Shown one piece after another: positions 25,076-35,000 of a stretch of 64,000 bases of DNA. The stretch covers positions 489-64,488 of the forward strand of contig FLMG01000460.1 in NCBI GenBank assembly GCA_900088475.1. The letters are read 5' to 3'. A program made the position numbers and the translations under genes. Below the pieces are notes generated by a model. The model was not told the DNA's origin. It ran no database searches and saw only the letters and a list, made by a program, of their open reading frames with translations. How positions within the stretch are numbered: the first letter of the stretch is position 1; every line of letters begins with the position of its first letter. This DNA is from Hyphochytrium catenoides. Lineage: Eukaryota > Sar > Hyphochytriomycetes > Hyphochytriales > Hyphochytriaceae.

Positions 25076-27319
25076 CTAGAAGTAGCGCTCCATCAGTGCT
25101 TGTGCAAGCTCGTCTCTCTCCTTGTGAGTCAAAGCTTCGAGGACGGGGCCAGCTAAGCGTCTTCTTAGCGGACCACCGCGTACTCTGGCAACGTGATCCA
25201 AAACCTTGATGGCCTCGTCCTCTTGCCCATTTTTACAGAGTACTCGGGTAAGGGAACGAAAGGTGCCTTCAAAAAGTTTCATTCCCTTTTGTTCCAGCAA
25301 CTCTAGCGTCTCATGGACCCGGTGTGGCATTCCTGCGGCTGCATAGCATCGAAGGAGCCAGGAATAGTACTGGGAGCCTAGCGTAACTCCCTCTGCATTG
25401 GCTCTCTCCCTAAGCCCCTCCGCCTCCACGACGTTCCTGTCATGATAATAGACTCTCGCTAGATAAATAAACGCCTTTTCGGTAATCACCAGCTTCGCTT
25501 TCTTCAGTGACTCAAAGACTTCTTCAGCACCGTCAACGTCATTAGCGTAAGCACAACCGGCTAACCGAGCATAAAGCCTCTGCTCCAGAGGAAAGCTGAG
25601 CACCTCCATCCGGGCCAATAGGTCCTCTGCCAGGTCTTTATGTCCTGCCGCTGTAAGATGTGTGACCAAAGAATGATAGGCGGGACCCAGCCTTGACAAA
25701 CCCAAGATTTTCTCTTGTTCTGCCTCCTTGAGGAGACCAATCGCCTCATCAAACCTCCACCTTCGCGCAAGGGTACTGACTAGAGTCAGTTTCCCCTCAA
25801 TGTAAACGGAGGGCAGTAATCTGCCAGCAGATGCGAGATTGTTGAAAAGATTTACAGCACTGTCTGTCATCTGAAGGTCACCCAGAGCATCAATAGTCGA
25901 CCGGATCAGAGGCTGAGTGATACCGAAGCCGGCCTCCTCCATTGCCTTGAATAGGTCATAAACTTTTTGCATGTTTCCATGATAGATATGCGCTTCAATA
26001 CACACTTCAAACGTCCGGCGGGAAAGGGAAAGGCCTCTATCCCTCATGAGACCTACCACCCCGTCCATTCCATCCCAATCGCCGACCTGTGCATAACCGT
26101 TCAAGAGCATATCGTACGCTTTGCTCGGGATGGCTTCTCTTGGCTCGATCTCGCTAATTAGAGTCAGAGCGGTTGCTGGATCTCCAATAAAGGAGTAAGC
26201 GTATGCCAGAACGACTCTTTTATTCGCCTCTCGTGCCTCCACTTCCATTTCGAACTTGCGATGAAGTTTCAAGAGCTTATGCACCTCCCCACTTTCCCTC
26301 GCTTCTGTCCGCTTTCGAAGTGCATTGTAGAAAGCTCCAAGCTTCACAAAGTCCCTATTACGGGCTGCTGGTTTGCTAGAGTCGCAGAGATACCAGCGGC
26401 TAACATATGGCGTAGCATGGTCTCTTATAGCTCGTAGTAGCTCTGTGACCAGATCATCACCAAATGAGAGAGAAGGATATCGTGCAACTGTCCACAGGAG
26501 GACCCTCGCACGCCAGATGTGTTTCCCAAAAACACTGTCGAGCGGAACATCATAGCCAAAGTACTGCACAGATTTCCGACTCCTAAGAAACTTGATCAAA
26601 ACCATCCCTTCTGCTTTTAAGGCGGCCGCAACGTTCTCCTTTATATAGCAGTCAAAGGGTTCCAGTGATCTTTGCAAAGGTCGTCTGTCTAAATGCGCCA
26701 AGACCTCCATTCTGAGAACCAACTTGGAAGTAAGGAAAGTAGATTTAGCTGTTGACAGTACCATGTGGCGCAGTTTCTCCGTTGTGACGTTATCATTCTC
26801 ATTAAGAAGCTTCCTCATAAGCGCAACGATGAAGGTCAACACCGCGTCATCTACTTCAGGATGCTCAGCACTAATGTGAAGCAGGTGCTCGGAGGCTAAG
26901 AGGGCGGAGGGCCCAGAGAAGAACTTCGCCATACCCGAAATAGCCGCTTTGTGATTGGACACGTGCCTCGAAATGAAGAGAGCTGTAAGCAGGGCATCCG
27001 CCTGACGTCTGTCACCCTTATGATACAGCTCTACTATCTTAGATACGGCCTCTGTTGTATGTAGACGTCCGTTGGGCGACAGAGGTGCTGGCGTCCGCAG
27101 CCGGTGACTTGATTGTCCTTTTGACGAGCCAGACACAAGTTGCAAGTGGTCATTAGAAGTAGCATGCAGTGGTTTCTCAACCGTCCTAAGGGTTTCAACA
27201 GAGAATGCACGCAAGAAGATCGTCCCGATATCAACAGCCCTAGGCCTACGGTGCCCGATAAGCTTTTGTGCACAGCTTCTGCCAACTTGCGTCAAGATTG
27301 GCTGAGCCAGTTTAGGCAT
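25076..27319 (-). CDS. Pentatricopeptide repeat (PPR) protein, organelle-targeted
   Basis: A single uninterrupted frame of 747 codons from the ATG at 27317-27319 (the frame stays open to 27352). The start is basic and free of acidic residues (MPKLAQPILTQVGRSC), as expected for mitochondrial or plastid import. From about residue 370 there are degenerate 35-residue PPR helix pairs, for example YDMLLNGYAQVGDWDGMDGV, FEVCIEAHIYHGNMQKVYDL, YARLAGCAYANDVDGAEEVF and FRSLTRVLCKNGQEDEAIKV. PPR proteins bind single-stranded RNA and act in organelle RNA processing, stability, editing or translation. No DYW, SMR or other extra domain is visible. It is intronless, unlike its neighbours. It converges with TMEM65, only 193 bases away. 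The RNA target is unknown. Confidence 0.9.
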   Translation of the reverse strand: MPKLAQPILTQVGRSCAQKLIGHRRPRAVDIGTIFLRAFSVETLRTVEKPLHATSNDHLQLVSGSSKGQSSHRLRTPAPLSPNGRLHTTEAVSKIVELYHKGDRRQADALLTALFISRHVSNHKAAISGMAKFFSGPSALLASEHLLHISAEHPEVDDAVLTFIVALMRKLLNENDNVTTEKLRHMVLSTAKSTFLTSKLVLRMEVLAHLDRRPLQRSLEPFDCYIKENVAAALKAEGMVLIKFLRSRKSVQYFGYDVPLDSVFGKHIWRARVLLWTVARYPSLSFGDDLVTELLRAIRDHATPYVSRWYLCDSSKPAARNRDFVKLGAFYNALRKRTEARESGEVHKLLKLHRKFEMEVEAREANKRVVLAYAYSFIGDPATALTLISEIEPREAIPSKAYDMLLNGYAQVGDWDGMDGVVGLMRDRGLSLSRRTFEVCIEAHIYHGNMQKVYDLFKAMEEAGFGITQPLIRSTIDALGDLQMTDSAVNLFNNLASAGRLLPSVYIEGKLTLVSTLARRWRFDEAIGLLKEAEQEKILGLSRLGPAYHSLVTHLTAAGHKDLAEDLLARMEVLSFPLEQRLYARLAGCAYANDVDGAEEVFESLKKAKLVITEKAFIYLARVYYHDRNVVEAEGLRERANAEGVTLGSQYYSWLLRCYAAAGMPHRVHETLELLEQKGMKLFEGTFRSLTRVLCKNGQEDEAIKVLDHVARVRGGPLRRRLAGPVLEALTHKERDELAQALMERYF

Positions 27320-27352
27320 CCTATCAACCTCACCTCCCAGGCTGGACAGCAC

Positions 27353-28470
27353 ACGGTGCTGCTGCCTTACCGTTGACCCTCCAAGTGATGGCGGGAGATG
27401 CCTTCTACCTTAATCTTAAGGTATAGAAACCTCATTCTGTGAAACTACCAGCAGTCACCGCTATCCCAGCGACCAGGTCAGCAAGTGACCTTTAGTCTGG
27501 CATCTGGGAGGTCATCGAGGCTCAAAAATTGCGAGTCAAGAAACTTCAGAACCAATTATCATTGCCAAAGGTAGACATCACTGCCACCCAGTAGATAGCC
27601 AGTAACGACTTTCGGGCCAACAAAATGTCGTCCCTGTACTAGTAGAAAGCTGTCATACAAGAGACATGTACGTCGATGTACACTTTGTTCCATCTCTATA
27701 ACCCCACACAGGCAATAATTATACCAAGTACAAGTACGTACACTCTATGATCAGGACGATTCTTCAAATACTTGCTTGAAGGTGTGTCCTACGTGAAGTA
27801 GAGCTGTATAATAATGATGGACAGCTCAGTCAGCTCTATACCTCGTCCTTGTACAAGTACAACTTCGAGGGGTCAACTCTTTGCCACAACTAGTTTCTGA
27901 GTATGATGTTGCGGCTAAAACTGTTGTTTTGAGTCTGTCTGTCTATGGAACAGAAGGAACAAACTTGTTGCGTTGAGTGCTCAGAACTCCTCGGCTTTTA
28001 TAACCTCCAAAAAATCGTCTGGATAAACAATCTGCAGAATCCACCATGCCAGAAGGAGTGATTTTATTGCGAGAACCGCAATAGAAATCTCTAGTTCTAC
28101 TATCTATTTCGTCTTCTGCTGTTCCCAATGATTTTGTCCTGGGCTCAACCTTCATGACGCCGTGATCTCACCATCCCCTCAGCTCCGTAATCCTGCTGCC
28201 TTCTTCTCTTGATGAGGTGAAGGTAAGCCAGAGTCTTTATATCCGTTTAGGTCGGTGTCGATAGATATTTGATAAATTATAAACCTAGGGGAACTGCTCC
28301 TTCTTTTTCCTAGAAATTATCAAGTTCTCTTCCGTGACCGCAAGACGCCAGAAAGAAGGCCACAAGAGCTTACTACAGAGCTCATAATAAAATCTGTTGA
28401 AATATCAGTTTTCGGCGCCGCGGCCAGTTGATATAGAAAACTTTGACGACTACTACTTCACTTGCTAGGG
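27353..28470. other. Intergenic with CAAGTAC/GTACTTG-type motifs
   Basis: This 1.1 kb between the PPR start and the secreted-protein stop has no convincing gene. Between about 27,660 and 27,870 it carries several copies of a palindrome-like word (accaagtacaagtacg, ttgtacaagtacaac, gtacgtcgatgtacac). Similar clusters recur in other intergenic regions of the window. Confidence 0.5.
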
Positions 28471-30441
28471 TTAATAACCGTCATGTGAAGAAGCGTGCCC
28501 CGACGTGCTGGTAAGGGTGTCGGACACACCCTGAATGCCAGCTGTTGTTGACTTTTGGATACCATTTTCGCCGTTATTCATGGAGGGACCCCTGAAAGCC
28601 TTTGCCTCAGCAGGCGACTTAAGCAGAGAATTGACGCCCTGATTGGCTGTCATTGTGGCAGCGGCCCCTGCTGCGTCTCTTGCCGGTTGATTAGGATGAG
28701 CGAGAGTTGAAACTAAGGTATCAGACGACCGTAACCCAAGGCCTTGGCTGCTGACTTGAGACTCCTCCTCGTCGTCACAGTCTTCTGCTTCCTCATCCTC
28801 GCTGTCGTCGCAATCTTCTGTTTCTTCCTCAACCTTCTCGTCGTCCTCGCAGTCTTCCGTTTCTTCATCCTGCTGGTTCTCACGGTCTTCCGTCTCTTCA
28901 TCCTGCTCGTTCTCACAGTCTTCATCCTGCTCGTTCTCATAGTCCTCGTCCGAGTCCACTTGTGCCTGCTGCAGCTCCGCCTCGTCCTCCTCTTCACAAT
29001 CCTCAACTAATGGTGGTGACGTCCCGGTCACAGTCTCACCAGCTTCGTAGATAGGAGTTGGTGCTTTCGGAGGTGAAGGCTGTCCGTCACCGATGTTTGA
29101 ACCAGGTGTAGGAGTTGGTGCTTCCGGAGGTGAAGAATGTCCATTGCCGCTGTTTGTACCAGGTGCGGGACTGGGTGGTGCCGCAGGTGGAGAGTATCCG
29201 TCACCACTGATTGCACCAGGTGCAGGACTGGGTGGTGCCGGATGTGAAGAATGTCCGTTGCCGCCGCTGTTTGTACCAGGTGTAGGAGTTGGTGCTTCCG
29301 GAGGTGAAGAACGTGCATTGCCGCTGTTTGTACCAGGTGTAGGAGTTGGTGCTTCCGAAGGTGAAGAACGTGCATTGCCGCTGTTTGTACCAGGTGTAGG
29401 AGTTGGTGCTTCCGGAGGTGAAGAACGTCCATTGCCGCTGTTTGTACCAGGTGCAGGACTGGGTGCCGCCGCAGGCGATGAGTATCCGTCACCGCTGATT
29501 GTATCAGGTGCAGGACTGGGTGGTGCGGGAGGTGAAGCATGTCCGTTGCCGCTGTTTGTACCAGGTGCAGAACTGGGTTGTGCCGGAGGTGAAGAACGTC
29601 CGTTGTCGCTGTTTGTACCAGGTGCAGGACTGGGTGCTGCTGGAGGTGAAAGATTTTCGTAGGTTGGCCGTTGTGCCCCAGTATCTTCTTGTGGACCCGG
29701 ACTGTTGATTTGCCCACCAATGGGAGCTAGTTGGTCCCAATTAGGTGGGCTCTGTGCAGCTTCTTTTTCTGCTGTACCTGGGACCCAAGGTACGACAGCC
29801 TCCACCCCGGTAGAAGAACTTGGAAGGGGAGTGGGTGCAAGGGCGATGACCATGGGTGATGGTGGCATAATTTTCCCGTCATCTGTTACGTCATCTGCAT
29901 CTGGCACTTTGATGGGATTGCTAGAGCCTGGTCGCAGGTTGTTCCCACTGGAGCTTGGAGTGGGTGCCGAGTTGTGTGGGACCGGCACTGGGACGGGGGT
30001 ACTGCCTCCTCCTCCAGATCCGGGTATACTTTCCTCTGGATATGCAGACCCCCCGTCACGGGTGCTTGGAACGTCTGGGGTTTCTGGACTAGAGGAGCTC
30101 TCCAAACTGATTTCAGGGGAGGAACTCTCAGCGCCAATACCCGAAGGCGGTATAATAGAAGAGCTAATTTCACTCGAGGCGGGACCACCACTTTTCAATA
30201 CGCATCCCGGCACACCGCTTCTGACTATGCCACAGCTCGAGCCATGAGGGAGGCCTTCCTGTGGTCCTGGGCAGTTGCCATTAGGCATCCCACCTACACA
30301 TATAGGAACCGTTGCACAGAACGTCCCGACACCTTCAACAGAAACCTCAAGCTGTCCCGCCACGCAGTCAAGGCGGCTGGCCTGCCCTAAAGGGATAGTA
30401 GACGCTAGCCCCACAAGGGTAAGGAACTGAATTATCTTCAT
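28471..30441 (-). CDS. Secreted Cys-rich-head, Pro/Ser-repeat, acidic-tail protein
   Basis: An intronless 656-residue ORF with its ATG at 30439-30441. Residues 1-21 form a signal peptide (MKIIQFLTLVGLAST, cleavage near QAS). Residues about 22-85 are a small Cys-rich domain (six or more Cys; NGNCPGPQEGLPHGSSCG). I associate this pattern with secreted proteins of oomycetes and other stramenopiles, but I cannot confirm that here. Then comes a long Pro/Ser/Thr-rich region, and about ten 19-residue repeats of the type EAPTPTPGTNSGNARSSP. An acidic segment follows (DEETEDCEDD-like repeats with spaced Cys), and an ordinary Ser/Gly tail. It looks like an extracellular matrix, cell-wall or surface protein, probably heavily O-glycosylated. 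There is no transmembrane helix or GPI signal I can see at the end. Confidence 0.82.
   Translation of the reverse strand: MKIIQFLTLVGLASTIPLGQASRLDCVAGQLEVSVEGVGTFCATVPICVGGMPNGNCPGPQEGLPHGSSCGIVRSGVPGCVLKSGGPASSEISSSIIPPSGIGAESSSPEISLESSSSPETPDVPSTRDGGSAYPEESIPGSGGGGSTPVPVPVPHNSAPTPSSSGNNLRPGSSNPIKVPDADDVTDDGKIMPPSPMVIALAPTPLPSSSTGVEAVVPWVPGTAEKEAAQSPPNWDQLAPIGGQINSPGPQEDTGAQRPTYENLSPPAAPSPAPGTNSDNGRSSPPAQPSSAPGTNSGNGHASPPAPPSPAPDTISGDGYSSPAAAPSPAPGTNSGNGRSSPPEAPTPTPGTNSGNARSSPSEAPTPTPGTNSGNARSSPPEAPTPTPGTNSGGNGHSSHPAPPSPAPGAISGDGYSPPAAPPSPAPGTNSGNGHSSPPEAPTPTPGSNIGDGQPSPPKAPTPIYEAGETVTGTSPPLVEDCEEEDEAELQQAQVDSDEDYENEQDEDCENEQDEETEDRENQQDEETEDCEDDEKVEEETEDCDDSEDEEAEDCDDEEESQVSSQGLGLRSSDTLVSTLAHPNQPARDAAGAAATMTANQGVNSLLKSPAEAKAFRGPSMNNGENGIQKSTTAGIQGVSDTLTSTSGHASSHDGY
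28770..29010 (-). repeat. Acidic coding repeats in the secreted protein tail
   Basis: Imperfect repeats of the codons for ENEQDE, DEETED and CEDDE give a Glu/Asp-dominated stretch of about 80 residues containing roughly seven regularly spaced Cys. On the plus strand the same DNA reads as a hydrophobic Leu/Phe/Val frame, which is a shadow. Confidence 0.8.
29045..29665 (-). repeat. Coding minisatellite: about ten 57-bp repeats
   Basis: Copies of the core caggtgtaggagttggtgc recur at about 29101, 29158, 29215, 29275, 29332, 29389, 29446, 29503, 29560 and 29617. Spacing is 57 bases with one 60-base step. They encode the 19-residue Pro/Thr/Ser repeat of the secreted protein. Because 57 is a multiple of three, other frames on both strands stay open here, giving spurious ORFs of 189-230 codons. 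Confidence 0.93.
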
Positions 30442-32055
30442 GTTTCAGTCCTAAAAAAAACAGAACAGAGTTAACCGGCGCGGCAATTCGCCGAATGCAG
30501 GATCCTGCCGCAGCTGATGACGCCAACTGGGAATTGTCGATATGGCTCCTGAGGATCCCAGGCTTGAAGCTTTTTTTGCTTATGACCCCGAAGAAGGAAA
30601 AAGGGTTGAAAGAGACACCATAGACACAAGCCGTAGAATTAGTATTGAACATAATAAGAGCTGTTCTAACACTCTCGTACACTACTAAGCATGAGGCTGA
30701 TATCGGTGATCAGATGTGAACAAAAGTGTCAAAGCTCAAAGTTAGCCGCTTTATTGTAGAGCTTTATTAGTAGAACTATCCGCTTAGCCTTGTGAGTAGG
30801 GAGTAGTCTAGTGTTGTCCCGGACAGTGCATGCATTCCCTCATCCCACGTTTCTTTCGAAAAGAACGGGTTCATTCATTATAGACAAAAAACTGTAGGGG
30901 TGTGTCCATGAGACAGTAGTGTCGTAGATATTGTGAGTACATTACGTATAGTGAGCACCCATGGTCCCATCATCACCCATCACTAGTGTCATGAACCTTC
31001 TCAGACTTCTTATTCCTTTTTTTTGAAAGGATACCGCTGAAGCCGCCACTAAGTAGATCTACTCTCCCACTGCTGAGATCTACCACAATGTATGCGGTGA
31101 CTGGGGACAAAAAGGATAGGAATCACGTGATCTAGTGAGCGGCCCGAGAACTAGAGAGAGGTGTCCGGTCCAGACCTGCTGGTACGCGCCAAACTGTGTC
31201 GGATGGGCTCAATGTTTCCGTCCTCCAAAGTCGCTCTTTCTCTTGCAAATGCCTTAGCCTGTCTCTTTGTCTCAACCTCGTCTGTCGATAGGAAATGCTA
31301 TTGCCAGGACCTAGAACGGGCTATAGAATCATATGGCTCGGATTCCATTATCAGGCACTAGCAATATCTCCGGCCAATCCCCAGCGTCCTTGAGAGATGA
31401 GACTTCAAGAACTGGGGGAACAGGAGGTTGTCTAAGAGAAGCTCCCAATTACAAGTACCCGTGTACACAAGTCTGAGTACAAGTCCAGAGCATTAGAATT
31501 GATATCTTTGAAGTACTGTTTTACTCGCTGCTGTACTTGTTCTATTCAAGTCGTGGCCCATGGGTAAATTTTTATAAATAACTAAATAACGGTACCTGCA
31601 GAATTGGTGGATAAAAAGTTAATACACCAAGTACATAATAGTACATAGTTCTAATTCTGCTAGCACAAGTACTGTTTTACTTGTCAAGGCACTCCTACGA
31701 GGACCTGTCAGTACTTGAGAAAATCCATACATGCCAAGGTTCTCCACCAGCTGCCTCCAGTCCTGCTCATGGCTCATGGCTCTTGGCACCGGCACCACAG
31801 CGCAGCTTTCTTGGTGCCCTCGTTGGGTCGGGAGACAGGACTAGTTCTTAGCTTTGAGATGCCTTCATTCATTAGATAACAGGTCTCACTCACTACTCCT
31901 GCTACGCTAAGAACCCGAGGCGTTCAGTATGCAGACCGACGGTCTGAGCTTTGGGGTATCCTGCATTGTGAAGCTATCATTGCAACTCTATGAAGCGTGA
32001 TGGGTTGCTCCTTTCTCTCTTGAATCTTCGAAGATCCATTAGGTCTACATCAGAC
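30442..32055. other. Intergenic, 1.6 kb, with GTACTTG/CAAGTAC words
   Basis: It lies between the secreted-protein start and the flippase stop. A 66-codon plus frame at 31161-31361 is not recognisable. From about 31,450 to 31,710 there are many CAAGTAC/GTACTTG words, and agtactgttttact occurs twice (near 31,512 and 31,670). A short tandem duplication (ctcatggctcatggct) lies near 31,772. Confidence 0.5.
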
Positions 32056-35000
32056 CTATAATTTGTCTCGAGCAGCCAGAAAGCGAAAGCGGCATGCCAG
32101 ATCTCTCTGCCTTCTCTTTTCTCTCAGCTTGTCCTGGTGTTCTTGAGCAGCAGCACCCAGTCCGGTATTGCAGAACGTTAAAGTCATTTGTAGAAATTGT
32201 ACCTCGTGCTGGAACCTAAACACTAAGCTTTCGTCGATATCTCTGTTCGCCAAGGGCGGCAGAAGCATCTTTGTATCCATACAAGTAGGAAACGCAGCGG
32301 TGAAGCATGTTGGTTGTCAGCGATTCGTCCTGTATTTCTGTATTAGCTAGCTCAAGACGAGGGGAAGCAGGTGATAACGTAATGGGTGGTTGTGAAATTG
32401 TGGAGTCCAGGTGCAAAGCCGTTTCCCCTTCAACACTGCAAGTACAGCTTAGAGAACTGTGGTCGCTCTTCGCTCTATTCCCAAAAGAAGCTTGACGTGA
32501 GGGTGACATCGCTAATGAGATGCAAGAGCCCAGTTCACTGTGGTGAACTACATCATACCAGTCTCAGGATGTGGCTATTAGTGCTGTCTACTGCAGTTGG
32601 ATTGGAATTGGAGCAGTCGTTGTTGTCTATAAGGGTTATGCTGGCCAGCCAACGCTCAAGGGACATATTCAGCGTCGGTGCACTAGGGATCCTTAGTAGG
32701 CACGATGTCAGGTCATTTAATGTCCTACTTGATCTCCTAGCACAATATGAGTCCCGACTGCCCTTGGGACGGTCTCGTCCTCCTCTTTGGCACCGCCAGA
32801 CGCTTCCCCTTCTCTAAGCAATTCCTCATACAGCTTCTTAGCTGGTGTTCCGAGACCCCTGCGGATCCACCTAAAATAACAGTGCAAAGGGTTACTAATA
32901 TGGCATAACGCAGAGTACGAAAAACGGGATTATATGAGTATACCGCCGTCTTCTGCAGAGCTTCAGCTTCCTCAGGCCATCCTTGTCATTAATCTCCCCT
33001 TTCCTCGCCGTCGCGCTTTTGAAGTGCTTTATCTTGAAAGTTCTGGACATGGACAGGAAGGAGTAGTTGTACTCCCAACCCTCTGCGTCGCAGTTCGGAA
33101 CAGACATGTCAACTTCCCAGTCCGCTAAGTCAAAGTTAAACGCTCCTTCCGTTCGGGACATCGTGCTAAACTTAAGAGGGTCTTGAGGGAAAAGATGGGC
33201 TCGCGTAGATCCAAACCCTGATATCAGATTGTTCCTACAAAAAATGCAGCAAGATGCAGTATGAGGTGAGTAGGGTAGAGGTACAAAGAGCTGCAGCTAG
33301 GAACGTTGGGCTAAAGGGACATGGGACTTTGAAGACATGAGCGTGTCAACAACGTAAAAATACCGAGCACAATAAGCCCCAGCCGAGTCAAAGCTGTCAA
33401 TATAACTTCGATGAGATGTAGGGTTCACCTTTGGTTCTCCCAAACCTCAGCCTGCGCCGGCGGAAGAGAACTTATCAGTTCTCGAAACTTCAGGTCCCGC
33501 TTAGCTCTAGCCTTCGCAGATACTAGCTCAGAAGGGACCTCCACCAACCGCTTTAATGCCTTTAAATTGTGGTCAGCACTGGAGAAGGCGAAGCCTGTGG
33601 TGCAGCAGACAAGTTGTGGTTAGGAATGACGCAGATGTAGATGATTCACTCTCAACGTGAGATATCATGAAGGACCAAGTCACGAAATCTATGTGGGGCA
33701 TGAACAAAGGAAACAGAGATCGTAGATAATACACAGGGACATGGGGTACAGAGGCTCATAGATGCACGTTGCAGTCCACACAAAGATTGATGCCAGCAGA
33801 ATGTGTACGAATTCGGGCCCCAATCGCTGCAGCTCAATCGATGCAGTCACATTGGGCTATTCCTAACCTTTATGCTGTGCACCAGCGTGCTCCTTGATGT
33901 CAATATCAAAGTCATGATCGTCATCTTCATACGCCTCCTCAAGTGACCTGTGCCGAGGGAGAAACTGTTAGCAACTAGTTCCGAATCAAAGAGGCCACGG
34001 ACTCCTCGCACTCTCCCGATTCAAGCTGGAGTGCCTCCTCTCTCACTTTTGGCGCTTGGCGTACTTGCCTGAGTTCATTTGCTCTACATAACTCTACCCC
34101 GCACCACCTCTCTCTTCGCGGTCACGTATACGCGAAACTCTGTGGTTCTCTTTCTCTCAACTACTCTCCAAAACTAAACTCCCTGTTCACGGTGTCAACT
34201 CTAGGCTGCTTGAAACTTACCTATCCGCCACGAAGAAGGTAGTTTGCTCCACGGGTGGATTCCAGTCCAGGTTTGAGGTGTCAACCTTGTACCAAAAGGC
34301 CTCTCGAATCAAATGATAATATTCGGGGTAGAACTGTTGGTAGACTTCAGTCGGGACATGGCAGTCAGCGAGACCTAAGGGATGGTCTATTTACCTCTCT
34401 TTTCCATCCTTTCCAGTAGATATCTCTAGCCAGGGCCATAACGGAGGTTACTATCACCACGATATAGAACATCGGAATCTCGTAAAGATATGGGAAAGCC
34501 CAATCCATGACCGAAGGCATTCCAGCATAGTTGAATGCTATAGCGCTTAAGCCATATACTATCAATGACAGCCATACAGCTAAATGTAGAGGCCAATCAA
34601 AGGTAGCTGCATTGAAGATGAGCTTTAAACTGGACACCACCATCATTGCTGTCCTGTGTCGGTTGTGGAAGATTAAGCGATGACTATCATAGAGAGTAGC
34701 GGCATAACTTGCTAATATTACCAGGAGACAGCACCACAGTCCCAGAAGCCATAGAATGCACCGTTATGGTCGAAGCGGCCGTAGAACCACAGGGGGACAA
34801 AGACGCAGATAACTCCTTCGAAAAGTGCTTCGGCAAACCTGGAATACTCCTGTTATTGAGAAGAAAGGCTAGGGTACTGAATCAAGAGTGAGAAAGCGTC
34901 ACCCTGGATCGCAGTTACGGCCCAAGAAGGGACTGAAGAAGCTGAGGAATGAATGAATACACCAAGCCTCAGATCGTACTCGAGAGGACGGATTAAGAGC

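Noticed and set aside
28744-29010. Hydrophobic plus-strand ORF (LLVLTVFRLFILLVL), apparent membrane protein
   Set aside because: It is the complement of the Glu/Asp repeats of the secreted protein.
29093-29662. 189-codon plus-strand ORF over the 57-bp repeats
   Set aside because: A by-product of repeat length divisible by three; the minus frame with signal peptide and start codon is the gene.
29705-30247. 180-codon plus-strand ORF
   Set aside because: Antisense shadow of the Pro/Ser-rich region of the secreted protein.
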